Below are positions 46,366 through 54,108 of a stretch of 64,000 nucleotides of DNA, piece after piece; the stretch's first letter is position 1; every line of letters starts with the position of its first letter. The stretch lies in assembly GCA_018828145.1 (NCBI GenBank), contig JAHJWO010000013.1, positions 1-64,000 on the forward strand. The letters are read 5' to 3'. The notes under the pieces are model-generated. The model had not been told where the DNA came from, did no database searches, and was given only the letters and a program-made list of their open reading frames with translations. The position numbers and the translations under genes are program-made. This DNA is from Alphaproteobacteria bacterium. GTDB lineage: Bacteria; Pseudomonadota; Alphaproteobacteria; Rhizobiales; Devosiaceae.

Positions 46366-47532
46366 TCAGTTCACGACGCGCGGATCGACGTCCTGGCTGT
46401 AGTCGACGCCGCCCACCGCGAAGCCGAAGAGCTTGAGAAATTCCTCGCGATATTTGGGCAGGTCGGCAAGGGCCGGCAGGGTTTCGGTCGTGAGGGCGGC
46501 CCAGCGCTTCTTGAGTTCGGCCTGCATCGCTTCGGACAGTTCCCAATCGTCGACGCGGATGCGCTTTTCATCGTCGAGCTTGAGGTTGGTCAGCTTCTCG
46601 CGGAACAGGCGATCGATCTGCTGGATCGGGCCTTCGCCCAGGCCCAGCTCGTCCTCGACCTTGATCAGCAGCGTGCCATAGAGGGGCACGACGGGAATGG
46701 CCGAACTGGCCTGCGTGACCACCGCCTTGAGGGCCACGACATGGGCGGCCTCGGCGCCATGGGCAGCGCGGATGGCGGCAGCGGCGCGATCGAGATCGGC
46801 CTTGGCCTTGCCCAGGGTGCCCTTGTGGTAGATCGGCCAGGTCAGCTCACTGCCCAGATAGGTGTAGTTGAGGGTGGTGAAGCCATCGGCGAGCACGCCG
46901 GCCTCTGCCAGTGCCGCGATCCAGAGTTCCCAATCCTCGCCGCCCATCACCTTGACGGTGGCCGCGGCTTCTTCCTCGGTCGCCGGTTCGACGGAAATCT
47001 CGGAGACCTCGCCGGTGGCGGTATTGAGGGTCTTGGATGTGACCGGAGCGCCATAGGGCTTGATCACGGACCGATAGGTGACGCCGTCCTTGGGATCGGT
47101 GCGGACCGGAGAGGCGAGGGAATAGACGATGAGATCGACCTGGCCCAGATTGGCCTTGATGGCCTCGATGGTCTCGGCCTTGACCGCATCGGAGAAAGCG
47201 TCGCCCTCGATGGTCACGGCCTTGGCGCCGGCCGCGCGGGCGCGGTTTTCGAAGGCGCGGTTATTGTACCAGCCAGCCGAGGCCGGCTTGGCCTCGCCCG
47301 GCTCGCGCTCGAAAGACACGCCCACGGTGTCGGCGCCGCTGCCAAAGGTGGTCACGATGCGCGAGGCAAGGCCATAGCCCGTGGAACAGCCGAGGACCAG
47401 GACGCGCTTGCGATCGGACGGGATGGGTCCCTTGATCACCACATGATCGACCTGCCGCTGCACATTGGTGGCACAGCCAGTGGGATGGGCGGTGGTGCAG
47501 ATGAAGCCGCGAATCTTGGGTTCGATGATCAT
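46366..47532 (-). CDS. fabV: Enoyl-ACP/trans-2-enoyl-CoA reductase FabV
   Basis: The 388-residue NADH-dependent enoyl reductase of the large FabV class catalyses the last step of fatty acid elongation. Features: extended Rossmann motif LVLGCSTGYGLASRI, LIVYSLASPVRTDP, and the catalytic pair in YTYLGSELTWPIYHKGTLGKAK (Tyr-x8-Lys spacing). FabV enzymes resist triclosan. It converges on the kinase gene with a 7-base gap. Confidence 0.95.
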   Translation of the reverse strand: MIIEPKIRGFICTTAHPTGCATNVQRQVDHVVIKGPIPSDRKRVLVLGCSTGYGLASRIVTTFGSGADTVGVSFEREPGEAKPASAGWYNNRAFENRARAAGAKAVTIEGDAFSDAVKAETIEAIKANLGQVDLIVYSLASPVRTDPKDGVTYRSVIKPYGAPVTSKTLNTATGEVSEISVEPATEEEAAATVKVMGGEDWELWIAALAEAGVLADGFTTLNYTYLGSELTWPIYHKGTLGKAKADLDRAAAAIRAAHGAEAAHVVALKAVVTQASSAIPVVPLYGTLLIKVEDELGLGEGPIQQIDRLFREKLTNLKLDDEKRIRVDDWELSEAMQAELKKRWAALTTETLPALADLPKYREEFLKLFGFAVGGVDYSQDVDPRVVN

Positions 47533-47592
47533 GGGCGAAAGACTCCTCGATTTTGGTCAAGGCAATAGCGGGATTGTGGGCGGAGGGCTAGG

Positions 47593-47612
47593 GGTTGGCA
47601 GGATTGCCAACC
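47593..47612. other. Perfect 8-bp hairpin upstream of fabV
   Basis: GGTTGGCA-GGAT-TGCCAACC lies about 60 bases before the fabV start. It could be a regulator site or an RNA hairpin in the leader. Nothing else is recognised in the roughly 250-base gap except the hsp20 terminator hairpin. Confidence 0.35.
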
Positions 47613-47742
47613 GCGAACTGTCGTGAGGGGGAGGTTCGTCCGGTCGTGCCGGGGCCCCGGGTCGGGCCCGGGGCAGGTTCTCTGATTGAGGGGAAAGCGG
47701 GGGCGGGGTCTGCCCATGCCGGCCCATGTCGGGCAGGCGAGT

Positions 47743-47764
47743 GGCCGGGGCGACAGCCCCGGCC
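47743..47764 (-). terminator. Hairpin after hsp20
   Basis: Perfect 9-bp stem GGCCGGGGC / GCCCCGGCC with a 4-base loop, 15 bases beyond the hsp20 stop. No T-run. Confidence 0.5.
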
Positions 47765-47779
47765 GGGACGCCAGTGCAC

Positions 47780-48295
47780 TCAGTGCATCGGGCTCTGGCC
47801 GTTGATTGGAATGCGCTTGAGCCGGGTCTCGGCTTCAGCGCTCCGCGGCAAGGTCACCGTGAGCAGGCCGTTCTTGAACTGGGCGTTGATCTTGTTCTGA
47901 TCGACATCATAGCCCAGGGGAATGCGGCGCTCGAAACGGCCATAGTAGCGCTCGGAGAAGCGACGGTCCTTATCCTCGGTTTCGGAGCGCTTTTCGCCCC
48001 GCAGAACGAGGACGCCATCGTCGAACATCACCTCGACATCCTTCTCATCGAGGCCCGACATTTCCGCGGTTACCCGCATCTCGTTGCCCGTCTCGGTGAT
48101 CTCGACGCTCGGCCAGCTGGTCATGGAAGACTGGCCAAGGCCCAGGGGCTGCCGGCCAAAATCGCGGAACACGTCGTCGAACAGCCGGTTCATCTCCCGG
48201 TGCAGCGACATGAAGGGGCTGTCGTCGCCACGGCCATAGGTCGCCGGGACATCGCCAGTGCTGCGACCACGAGGGATCAGATCACGAATACTCAT
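47780..48295 (-). CDS. Small heat shock protein (Hsp20/alpha-crystallin)
   Basis: The 171-residue chaperone has an N-terminal variable arm, an alpha-crystallin domain at about 60-155 (VEITETGNEMRVTAEMSGLDEKDVEV; FERRIPLGYDVDQNKINAQFKNGLLTV) and a C-terminal tail with the IPI anchor (KRIPING). It holds unfolding proteins as an ATP-independent oligomer. AGAGGAG precedes the start. The 5' leader shows no clear ROSE thermometer or heat-shock sigma site that I can recognise. Confidence 0.92.
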   Translation of the reverse strand: MSIRDLIPRGRSTGDVPATYGRGDDSPFMSLHREMNRLFDDVFRDFGRQPLGLGQSSMTSWPSVEITETGNEMRVTAEMSGLDEKDVEVMFDDGVLVLRGEKRSETEDKDRRFSERYYGRFERRIPLGYDVDQNKINAQFKNGLLTVTLPRSAEAETRLKRIPINGQSPMH

Positions 48296-48512
48296 TCATA
48301 CGTCTCCTCTCATGCACTCGACCGGGCCGGTACAGAATTCCGGCGCGGCCGATGGTTTGATCCTGGCTCTCCAGGCTCGCGGCGAGGAAAACCAGTCCGA
48401 TGCCGGACGGCAGGCGCATGGTTGAAAGGAGCCGAAGCGATGACGTCCGACGCCATTGATCTTGGTCTGCAATCGGGGCGCTTCAAGGGCCGCTGGAGGG
48501 TTTTTTCGTCTG

Positions 48513-49157
48513 CTACTCCGCCGCCCGACCTGCGGGGAAAATTCCCGACATGACCACGAAGCCGGGAATGCGGCGGACGCGGTCGGTCCAGCGGCGAAGG
48601 GCCGGATAATCCTGGCGGGAGATGCCGCCTTCCTCGCTCAGCATGACATAGGGGAAGCAGGCAATATCGGCCGTGGTCGGGTGGGCGGGTGAGCAGAGCC
48701 AGTCGCGGCCTTCGCGCTCGCCGAACCAGAGGTGTTCGTCCATGAGGCGGAAAATGCGGTGGGCGCCCTGCTGGGCCCTGGCGATGTCGAAATCGTAGAA
48801 GAAGCCGAGGGCGAGACGGGCGGCGGAACTGGTGGCGGTGATGTCATCGGCCACGGCATGCCAGCGGAGCACTTCGGCGGTGATGGCCGGATCGTCGGGG
48901 AACCAGAGGCCGGTCGCGTCGTACTTTTTCGCCAGGTAGGCGAGGATGGCGCCGGAATCGGAGAGGACGAGGTCATCGTCCTTGAGGACGGGGAGCTGGC
49001 CGAAAGGATTGAGGCGCAGAAACCAGTCCGCCTTGTGCTGGCGGCCGGGATAGAAATCGACCGGGATGATGTCATAGCGGAGCTTGAGGATGCTCATCAG
49101 CAGGCGGAGCTTGTAGCAGTTCCCGGAGAGCTCGAAGTCGTAGAGGGTGATGGCCAT
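48513..49157 (-). CDS. Glutathione S-transferase-like protein (NdmE-like partner)
   Basis: The 214-residue protein has an N-terminal thioredoxin-like domain (MAITLYDFELSGNCYKLRLLM; LNPFGQLPVLKDDDLVLSDS, with the cis-Pro and SDS glutathione-binding turn) and an all-helical C-terminal domain (TTADIACFPYV with the capping motif). It is 3 bases downstream of the Rieske-reductase gene and last in a three-gene operon. In Pseudomonas putida CBB5 the GST-like NdmE is a structural partner of NdmC and NdmD; the same arrangement here suggests such a role and not detoxification. Catalytic GST activity cannot be excluded. Confidence 0.85.
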   Translation of the reverse strand: MAITLYDFELSGNCYKLRLLMSILKLRYDIIPVDFYPGRQHKADWFLRLNPFGQLPVLKDDDLVLSDSGAILAYLAKKYDATGLWFPDDPAITAEVLRWHAVADDITATSSAARLALGFFYDFDIARAQQGAHRIFRLMDEHLWFGEREGRDWLCSPAHPTTADIACFPYVMLSEEGGISRQDYPALRRWTDRVRRIPGFVVMSGIFPAGRAAE

Positions 49158-49160
49158 GGG

Positions 49161-50861
49161 TCAGATATCCAGCACGAGGCGTGGGGACTTGGCGCGGGAG
49201 ACACAGGTCATCATGCAGGTGTTGGAACGCTTTTCGCTGTCGTTGAGATAGACGTCCTGGTGATCGACCTCGCCTTCCATCACGGTGGTGAGGCAGGTGC
49301 CGCAGGCGCCCTGTTCGCAGGAGCTGGGGACGGTGAGGCCGGCCTCGCGCATCACCTCCATAATGGTCTTGCCCGAGGGGATGTGGAGCGTCATGGCGGA
49401 GCGGGCGAGTTCGACGTCGAAGGCCGAGCTGTCGTCGATGACCTTGTCGTTCTTGAAATATTCGAAGTGGATGGCTTCGTCGGGCCAGCCCTGGGCGGCG
49501 GCGGTGGCGCGGACGGTTTCGAGCATGGCGCCGGGGCCGCAGACATAGACGTGCTGGGCGCGGGACCACTGGCCGAGGGCGGTGGCTATTGTCGTGCCGA
49601 TTTCGGCGCGGGGCAGGCCGGTGTGGAGCATCACCTTGCCGTGGAGCGCTTCGAGATCGCCGCGGAAGGCGACCTGTTCGCCGGCGCGGGTGAAGTAATG
49701 CAGTTCATAGGGCAGGCTCGACTTGTCGAGGAAGCGGGCCATGGAGAGCAGTGGCGTGATGCCGATGCCACCGGCGATGAGCACGGTGCGAGTGGCGTCG
49801 CGGCGCAGCGGGAAGTTGTTGCGCGGCTCGGAAATGGCGAGGACGTCGCCCTCGCGCACCGTTTCGACCAGGACCTTGCTGCCGCCCTTGGAGGCGCTCT
49901 CCTGCTTGACGCCGATGATGTAGCTCATCAGCTCGCCGGGGCCATTGGTGATGGAATATTGGCGGATCAGGCCATTGGGCAGGTGCACATCGATATGGGC
50001 GCCGGGCTGGAAGGTGGGCAGATGCCCCTCGCGTGCGGCCAGCTCGAAGCCGATGACGCCATCGGCGCTGGTCCATTTGCGCCTGACCACGACAGGCAGG
50101 GTATTGCCGCGCGGAATGGGAATATCCGGCATGGTGGCGAGATCGGCCGAGACCTTGTCGAAGGCGGGCTGGAGCGGCTCGGGCGCCGGCTTGCGGGCGG
50201 CGGCGCGCTCGAGGCGGTCGCGGAGCTTGGTGAGGGTCTCGTTGTATTGGCGGAGGGTGGTGGTGTCGGGTTGGGCGGGCAGGAGGCCGCGGATCACGGC
50301 GCGGCCGGCATCGACGGGCTGGACGAAGTAGATGGTGCTGCCGGCGCGGATGGCGAGGCCGGGCAGCAGATCGGCGGGCTGGTCATCGGGCGCGAGGCCG
50401 GCAAGGGCAGCGCGCACGTCTTCCGGCGCGGCATTGACCGGCATGGGGCGGAGCGGAAACCAGTCACCGGCCTCGGCGCCGGGGAAGGGCGCGAAGGCGA
50501 TGTCGTCATTGGCGGCGGACCAGACGAGGCCAAAGGCCTCCTGCACCGGATAGGTCCGGTTCTCGATGCGGCGGGCGGGCGCGTCGGCCGGGTGGGCCGG
50601 GATATAGGTGCAGCCGGCAGAGCGATTGGCATAGCGCCAGCCGTGATACTGGCACTTGAGCTCGCCGCCTTCATTGACGCCGATGGAGAGGCGCACGCCG
50701 CGATGGAGGCACCGGTTTTCCCAGACGTTGACATTGCCATCATCGGCGCGCCAGACGGCCAGTTCGCGGCCGAGCAGCTGGCCCTGATAGACGTGGCGGA
50801 AGGGGAGGTCTTCCGAGCTGGCGATGGGGTACCAGGTGGGGTCGGAAAGGGAGAGGGTCAT
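49161..50861 (-). CDS. Rieske domain fused to FMN/plant-ferredoxin reductase (NdmD-like)
   Basis: The 566-residue electron carrier has four modules. An N-terminal Rieske [2Fe-2S] domain has C51, H53, C70 and H73 (CLHRGVRLSIG...CQYHGW). A spacer of about 130 residues follows. The flavin reductase has RQYSITNGPGELMS, the NAD site IAGGIGITPLLSMAR and VYVCGPGAML. The C-terminal plant-type [2Fe-2S] domain has C515, C520, C523 and C553. Ordinary phthalate-type reductases lack the N-terminal Rieske. This fused plan is that of NdmD, which feeds N-demethylases. The upstream oxygenase lacks its own Rieske site, so this protein likely supplies it. Confidence 0.9.
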   Translation of the reverse strand: MTLSLSDPTWYPIASSEDLPFRHVYQGQLLGRELAVWRADDGNVNVWENRCLHRGVRLSIGVNEGGELKCQYHGWRYANRSAGCTYIPAHPADAPARRIENRTYPVQEAFGLVWSAANDDIAFAPFPGAEAGDWFPLRPMPVNAAPEDVRAALAGLAPDDQPADLLPGLAIRAGSTIYFVQPVDAGRAVIRGLLPAQPDTTTLRQYNETLTKLRDRLERAAARKPAPEPLQPAFDKVSADLATMPDIPIPRGNTLPVVVRRKWTSADGVIGFELAAREGHLPTFQPGAHIDVHLPNGLIRQYSITNGPGELMSYIIGVKQESASKGGSKVLVETVREGDVLAISEPRNNFPLRRDATRTVLIAGGIGITPLLSMARFLDKSSLPYELHYFTRAGEQVAFRGDLEALHGKVMLHTGLPRAEIGTTIATALGQWSRAQHVYVCGPGAMLETVRATAAAQGWPDEAIHFEYFKNDKVIDDSSAFDVELARSAMTLHIPSGKTIMEVMREAGLTVPSSCEQGACGTCLTTVMEGEVDHQDVYLNDSEKRSNTCMMTCVSRAKSPRLVLDI

Positions 50862-50950
50862 GCGGTCATCCGAGGAGATTGGGATCGCGCCACGATCGGA
50901 TGAGGTCGGAGTTGGCGAGCCTTGGCGTACGAGGCTCGCTCCATGTCGCG

Positions 50951-51844
50951 TCAGCTTGCCATCGGAATGGTGCCGTAGGTGATGCCCTTCTGGCTCAGCC
51001 AGCGGCGATAGGCGATGGCGGATTTGTCGGCGCGGATGGGCGTTTCGGCGCGCGGATCCAGCGGCAGCCGCTTGGGATACTGGTTCTCGAGGATGGGCTT
51101 GTCCTGGCCGAAAATGGTCTGCTGGAAGCGGCGCAGGTCGGTGATGGTGGAGGTGCTGTCGATCATCGATTGCAGCAGGTGGGCGCGGCAGCGTTCCTCG
51201 GTCATCGGCTGGAGGAAGATGGCGATGACGTCGCGGCGGTCGGGGGCCTCGGGGGAGGATTTGTAGAGCACCGAGCAGAAGGGATGGGGGACGCGATAGA
51301 CATATTCGACCTCCATGCCCTCGGTGGCCGAGAGGGCGGCGCGGGGCTGGAAGAAGCGGCAGCGGGTGGCGAGGACCTCGTCGCGCTCCTCGGAGACCTC
51401 GACGTCGTATTCCTTGACCTCGGTATGAGGCTCGGCGCCGAGAATGTCGGTGTGGACATAAGGGAAATGGCCCATGTCGAGGAAATTTTCGACGGCGCGG
51501 GGGGCCGAGACGTGGATGCCGATGGAGCCGCAGCTCATGTTGACGCGGTCGGGCTCGGCATATTCGGGGATGGGGAAGAGCTTTTTGGGCGGGGTGCCGA
51601 GGCTGGTCCAGATATAGCCGTAGCCGGTGATGGCGGGGAGGCGGTCGAGGATGGTTTCGGGGTCGATCTCGTCGCCCGGTTCCTCATTGGTGCGCAGCCA
51701 GACCACGGGATTGCCGGCGTCGTCGCGGGTGAGGGCGATGCGCCGGTCGAGCAGGATTGTGGTCTCGACCTGGCCGACGGGGATTTCGTCGGTGGCGGCG
51801 ATGACGTGCCAGAGGTCGCGCGTGACGGGATCGATGGAGGGCAT
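50951..51844 (-). CDS. Rieske-less non-heme iron oxygenase (NdmC-like)
   Basis: The 297-residue protein is a ring-hydroxylating/demethylating oxygenase alpha-type catalytic subunit. The iron site is present: bridging D123 and ligands H126 and H131 (ENFLDMGHFPYVH), with D248 (FGQDKPILENQ) as third ligand. The N-terminal part keeps the opening strands of a Rieske fold (LWHVIAATDEIPVGQ, RRIALTRDDAGNPVVWL), but both cluster-binding loops are gone; the first cysteine is C105. It must receive electrons from another Rieske centre, plausibly the fused reductase downstream. This matches NdmC of caffeine degraders. The real substrate (N-methyl purine or other) is unknown. The ATG at 51859 is an alternative start. 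Confidence 0.85.
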   Translation of the reverse strand: MPSIDPVTRDLWHVIAATDEIPVGQVETTILLDRRIALTRDDAGNPVVWLRTNEEPGDEIDPETILDRLPAITGYGYIWTSLGTPPKKLFPIPEYAEPDRVNMSCGSIGIHVSAPRAVENFLDMGHFPYVHTDILGAEPHTEVKEYDVEVSEERDEVLATRCRFFQPRAALSATEGMEVEYVYRVPHPFCSVLYKSSPEAPDRRDVIAIFLQPMTEERCRAHLLQSMIDSTSTITDLRRFQQTIFGQDKPILENQYPKRLPLDPRAETPIRADKSAIAYRRWLSQKGITYGTIPMAS

Positions 51845-52002
51845 GGGCGGTCTCAACATTTGGGGTGAGCATAATCCGGCGCCGCGCGAGTGCCAGTGGA
51901 AAGTTGGCGCGGGGGATATGTGCCGCAGGCATTGCTGGCGGAATCTGGTATGGAACGCGGTGATTGGCGCAGTTGACCTGCCGGCTCATGGAGGAATTTG
52001 AC

Positions 52003-53037
52003 GTGGAGAACATGGCTGAGCGGTTTGCGGCGGAGGTGCTGGAGGCAAAGGTGGCCGCGGCATTGCGCGAGGCGGGGGCGAGCGAGGCGTCGCTGCTGGC
52101 GGCGACGCGGGCCATGATGCATGCGTCGCTTCTGGGCGTCGACAGCCATGGCGTGCGGCTGACCGAGCACTATTGCACCATGCTGGCGGGCGGGCGGCTC
52201 AACAGGGATCCCCAGCTCAAGGTCGATATTCGCGCTGCGGGCAGCGCCATGGTGGATGGCGATGACGGGCTGGGGCACTACGCGGCCTACAAGGCGGTCG
52301 AGGTGGGGATCGAGCTGGCGCAGCAGGCGGGCGTTGGGGCGGTGGGGATTGCCCATTCGTCCCATCTGGGCGCGGCGGGGGCCTATGCACTGGCGGGTGC
52401 CGAGCAGGGCTTTGTCACCTTTGCCACGACCAATACCGATTCCATGGTGACGCTGTTCGACGGGGCGCAGCGGTTCCATGGCACCAATCCGCTGGCTTTC
52501 GCGGCGCCGGTGCCCGACAGCGAGCCGTGGCTGCTGGACATGGCGACGTCATCGATCCCGATGAACCGGGTGTTGCTGCATCGCTCGCTGGGCGTGGAGC
52601 TGCCCGAGGGCGTGGCGGCCGATGCGGATGGGCTGCCGGTCACCGACCCGGAGCAGGTGGACATGCTGCTGCCGCTGGGCGGGGCGCAGTATGGCTACAA
52701 GGGTGCGGGGCTGGCCGGGGTGGCGACGCTGTTCTCGGCGCTGCTGACCGGGACGACGCTCGATACCGATTTCATCCCGATGTATGGCGGCGACGACATC
52801 TCGACGCCGCGCAATATGGGGCATTTCGTGCTGGTCATCGACCCGGACAAGTTCATCGGGCGCGACCTGTTCGGGGCCATGATCACGCGCTATCTGGCAG
52901 GCCTGCGCAGCGCGCCCCTGCGGCCGGGCGCCGAGCGCGTGATGGCGCCGGGCGACCGGGAATGGACGGAGCGGGCACGACGGCAGGCCGAGGGCGTGCC
53001 GGTCGACCCCGATACGGTGCGGTTCCTGGGGCTCTAG
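52003..53037 (+). CDS. Malate/L-lactate dehydrogenase family (LDH2/MDH2) oxidoreductase
   Basis: From a GTG with GGAGG 8 bases upstream the enzyme has 344 residues. Family signatures: catalytic-type His in LGVDSHGVRLTEHY, IAHSSHLGAAGAYAL, and GYKGAGLAGVATLFSALLTG near the C-terminal third. It uses NAD(P) and reduces or oxidises 2-keto/2-hydroxy acids, ureidoglycolate or similar. It is divergent from the NdmC-like gene with 158 bases between, so shared control is possible. Ureidoglycolate dehydrogenase (purine breakdown) is one attractive but unproven option. Confidence 0.85.
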   Translation: MENMAERFAAEVLEAKVAAALREAGASEASLLAATRAMMHASLLGVDSHGVRLTEHYCTMLAGGRLNRDPQLKVDIRAAGSAMVDGDDGLGHYAAYKAVEVGIELAQQAGVGAVGIAHSSHLGAAGAYALAGAEQGFVTFATTNTDSMVTLFDGAQRFHGTNPLAFAAPVPDSEPWLLDMATSSIPMNRVLLHRSLGVELPEGVAADADGLPVTDPEQVDMLLPLGGAQYGYKGAGLAGVATLFSALLTGTTLDTDFIPMYGGDDISTPRNMGHFVLVIDPDKFIGRDLFGAMITRYLAGLRSAPLRPGAERVMAPGDREWTERARRQAEGVPVDPDTVRFLGL

Positions 53038-53040
53038 TGA

Positions 53041-53092
53041 AGGCCGCTCATCCGCCCTTCGGGCCCCTTCTCCCACGAGGGGAGAAGGGGAG
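53041..53092. repeat. Partial family A palindromic repeat, inverted
   Basis: The reverse complement matches the first half of the element at 38548, including the CCCGAAGGGCGGATGAG core. It lies between the convergent dehydrogenase and SDR genes and may act as a terminator hairpin (CCCCTTCTCCC / GGGAGAAGGGG). Confidence 0.7.
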
Positions 53093-53103
53093 CGGTGGCC
53101 GGA

Positions 53104-53880
53104 TCATTTCTCGCGATGGATGTCGAAGGGGCTGAAGGCCTGCGTGGTCGCCATCAGCTGCAGGCGGTTGACGTTGACATGGGCGGGCAGCGAGGTCGTC
53201 CAGAAGATGGACTCGGCGATATCGTCGGCATTCATTGCCTTGGTGCCCTCATAGGGCCTGGCGGCCTTGCCCTCGTCGCCCTTGAAGCGGACCAGCGAAA
53301 ATTCGGTCTCGGTGAGGCCCGGCTCGATATTGGTGACGCGCACATTCTTGCCCTGCACGTCGGAGCGCAGGTTGAGGGCGAACTGCTTCACGAAGGCCTT
53401 GGTGGCGCCATAGACCGAGCCGCCGGGATAGGGATAGTCGCCGGCGACCGAGCCCATGGTGACGACATGCCCGCCGCCGCGGGCGATGAGGCCGGGCAGC
53501 AAGGCGCGGACGGTATAGGCCAGGCCCGTGACATTGGTGGCGATCATCGTCTCCCAATCGGTAATGTCGGTTTCAGCAGCGGGCTGCAGGCCCAGCGCCA
53601 GGCCGGCATTGGCGAGGACGATGTTGATGGCGTTGAAGGGTGGCGGCAGGTCGGCGATGGCGGCATCGATGGCGGCGCGATCGCGGATGTCGAGCTCGAT
53701 GATGTGGCAGTTTTCGGCCCCCAGCTCGATCTGCAGGTCGATCAGGCGATCCTTGCGGCGGCCGGTGGCGATCACCTTGCCGCCCGCGCCCACATAGCGG
53801 CGCGCCGCGGCGGCGCCGAAGCCGGAGGTGGCGCCGGTGATGAAGACGACGAAGCGGCTGGGATCGAGCAGCTGATACAT
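53104..53880 (-). CDS. Short-chain dehydrogenase/reductase, YdfG-like
   Basis: The 258-residue classical SDR has the cofactor motif FITGATSGFGAAAARRY, an arginine pair for NADP after strand 2 (ATGRRKDR), LANAG, the catalytic Ser in MGSVAGDYPYPGG and Tyr-x3-Lys in VYGATKAF. The EPGLTETEFSLVRFKGD segment resembles YdfG, an NADP-dependent 3-hydroxy acid dehydrogenase. The substrate is unproven. Confidence 0.88.
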   Translation of the reverse strand: MYQLLDPSRFVVFITGATSGFGAAAARRYVGAGGKVIATGRRKDRLIDLQIELGAENCHIIELDIRDRAAIDAAIADLPPPFNAINIVLANAGLALGLQPAAETDITDWETMIATNVTGLAYTVRALLPGLIARGGGHVVTMGSVAGDYPYPGGSVYGATKAFVKQFALNLRSDVQGKNVRVTNIEPGLTETEFSLVRFKGDEGKAARPYEGTKAMNADDIAESIFWTTSLPAHVNVNRLQLMATTQAFSPFDIHREK

Positions 53881-54108
53881 GGAAGAAATCCTGGGGGTCT
53901 CGGGAGTGCGGCAGGGTGGACCGGGGGTGATGCGGCGTCAACCGGTCGATCGGCGGGGGATCTGTTCGTTCGGGCCAGCATGAGACAGCCATTTGCCCTG
54001 CGGGACGGCTCGAAGCTTTCCAAACTGTAACGTGATTACCAAGTCCTAACGTGAATGCGGTGACCCCGCGCCCTATGCTGGCGCGGATCAGAATCAGGAT
54101 GTTGTGGC

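Noticed and set aside
48296-48440. ROSE-type RNA thermometer before hsp20
   Set aside because: Expected in many rhizobia, but I could not read a stem-loop pairing with the AGAGGAG site in the leader.
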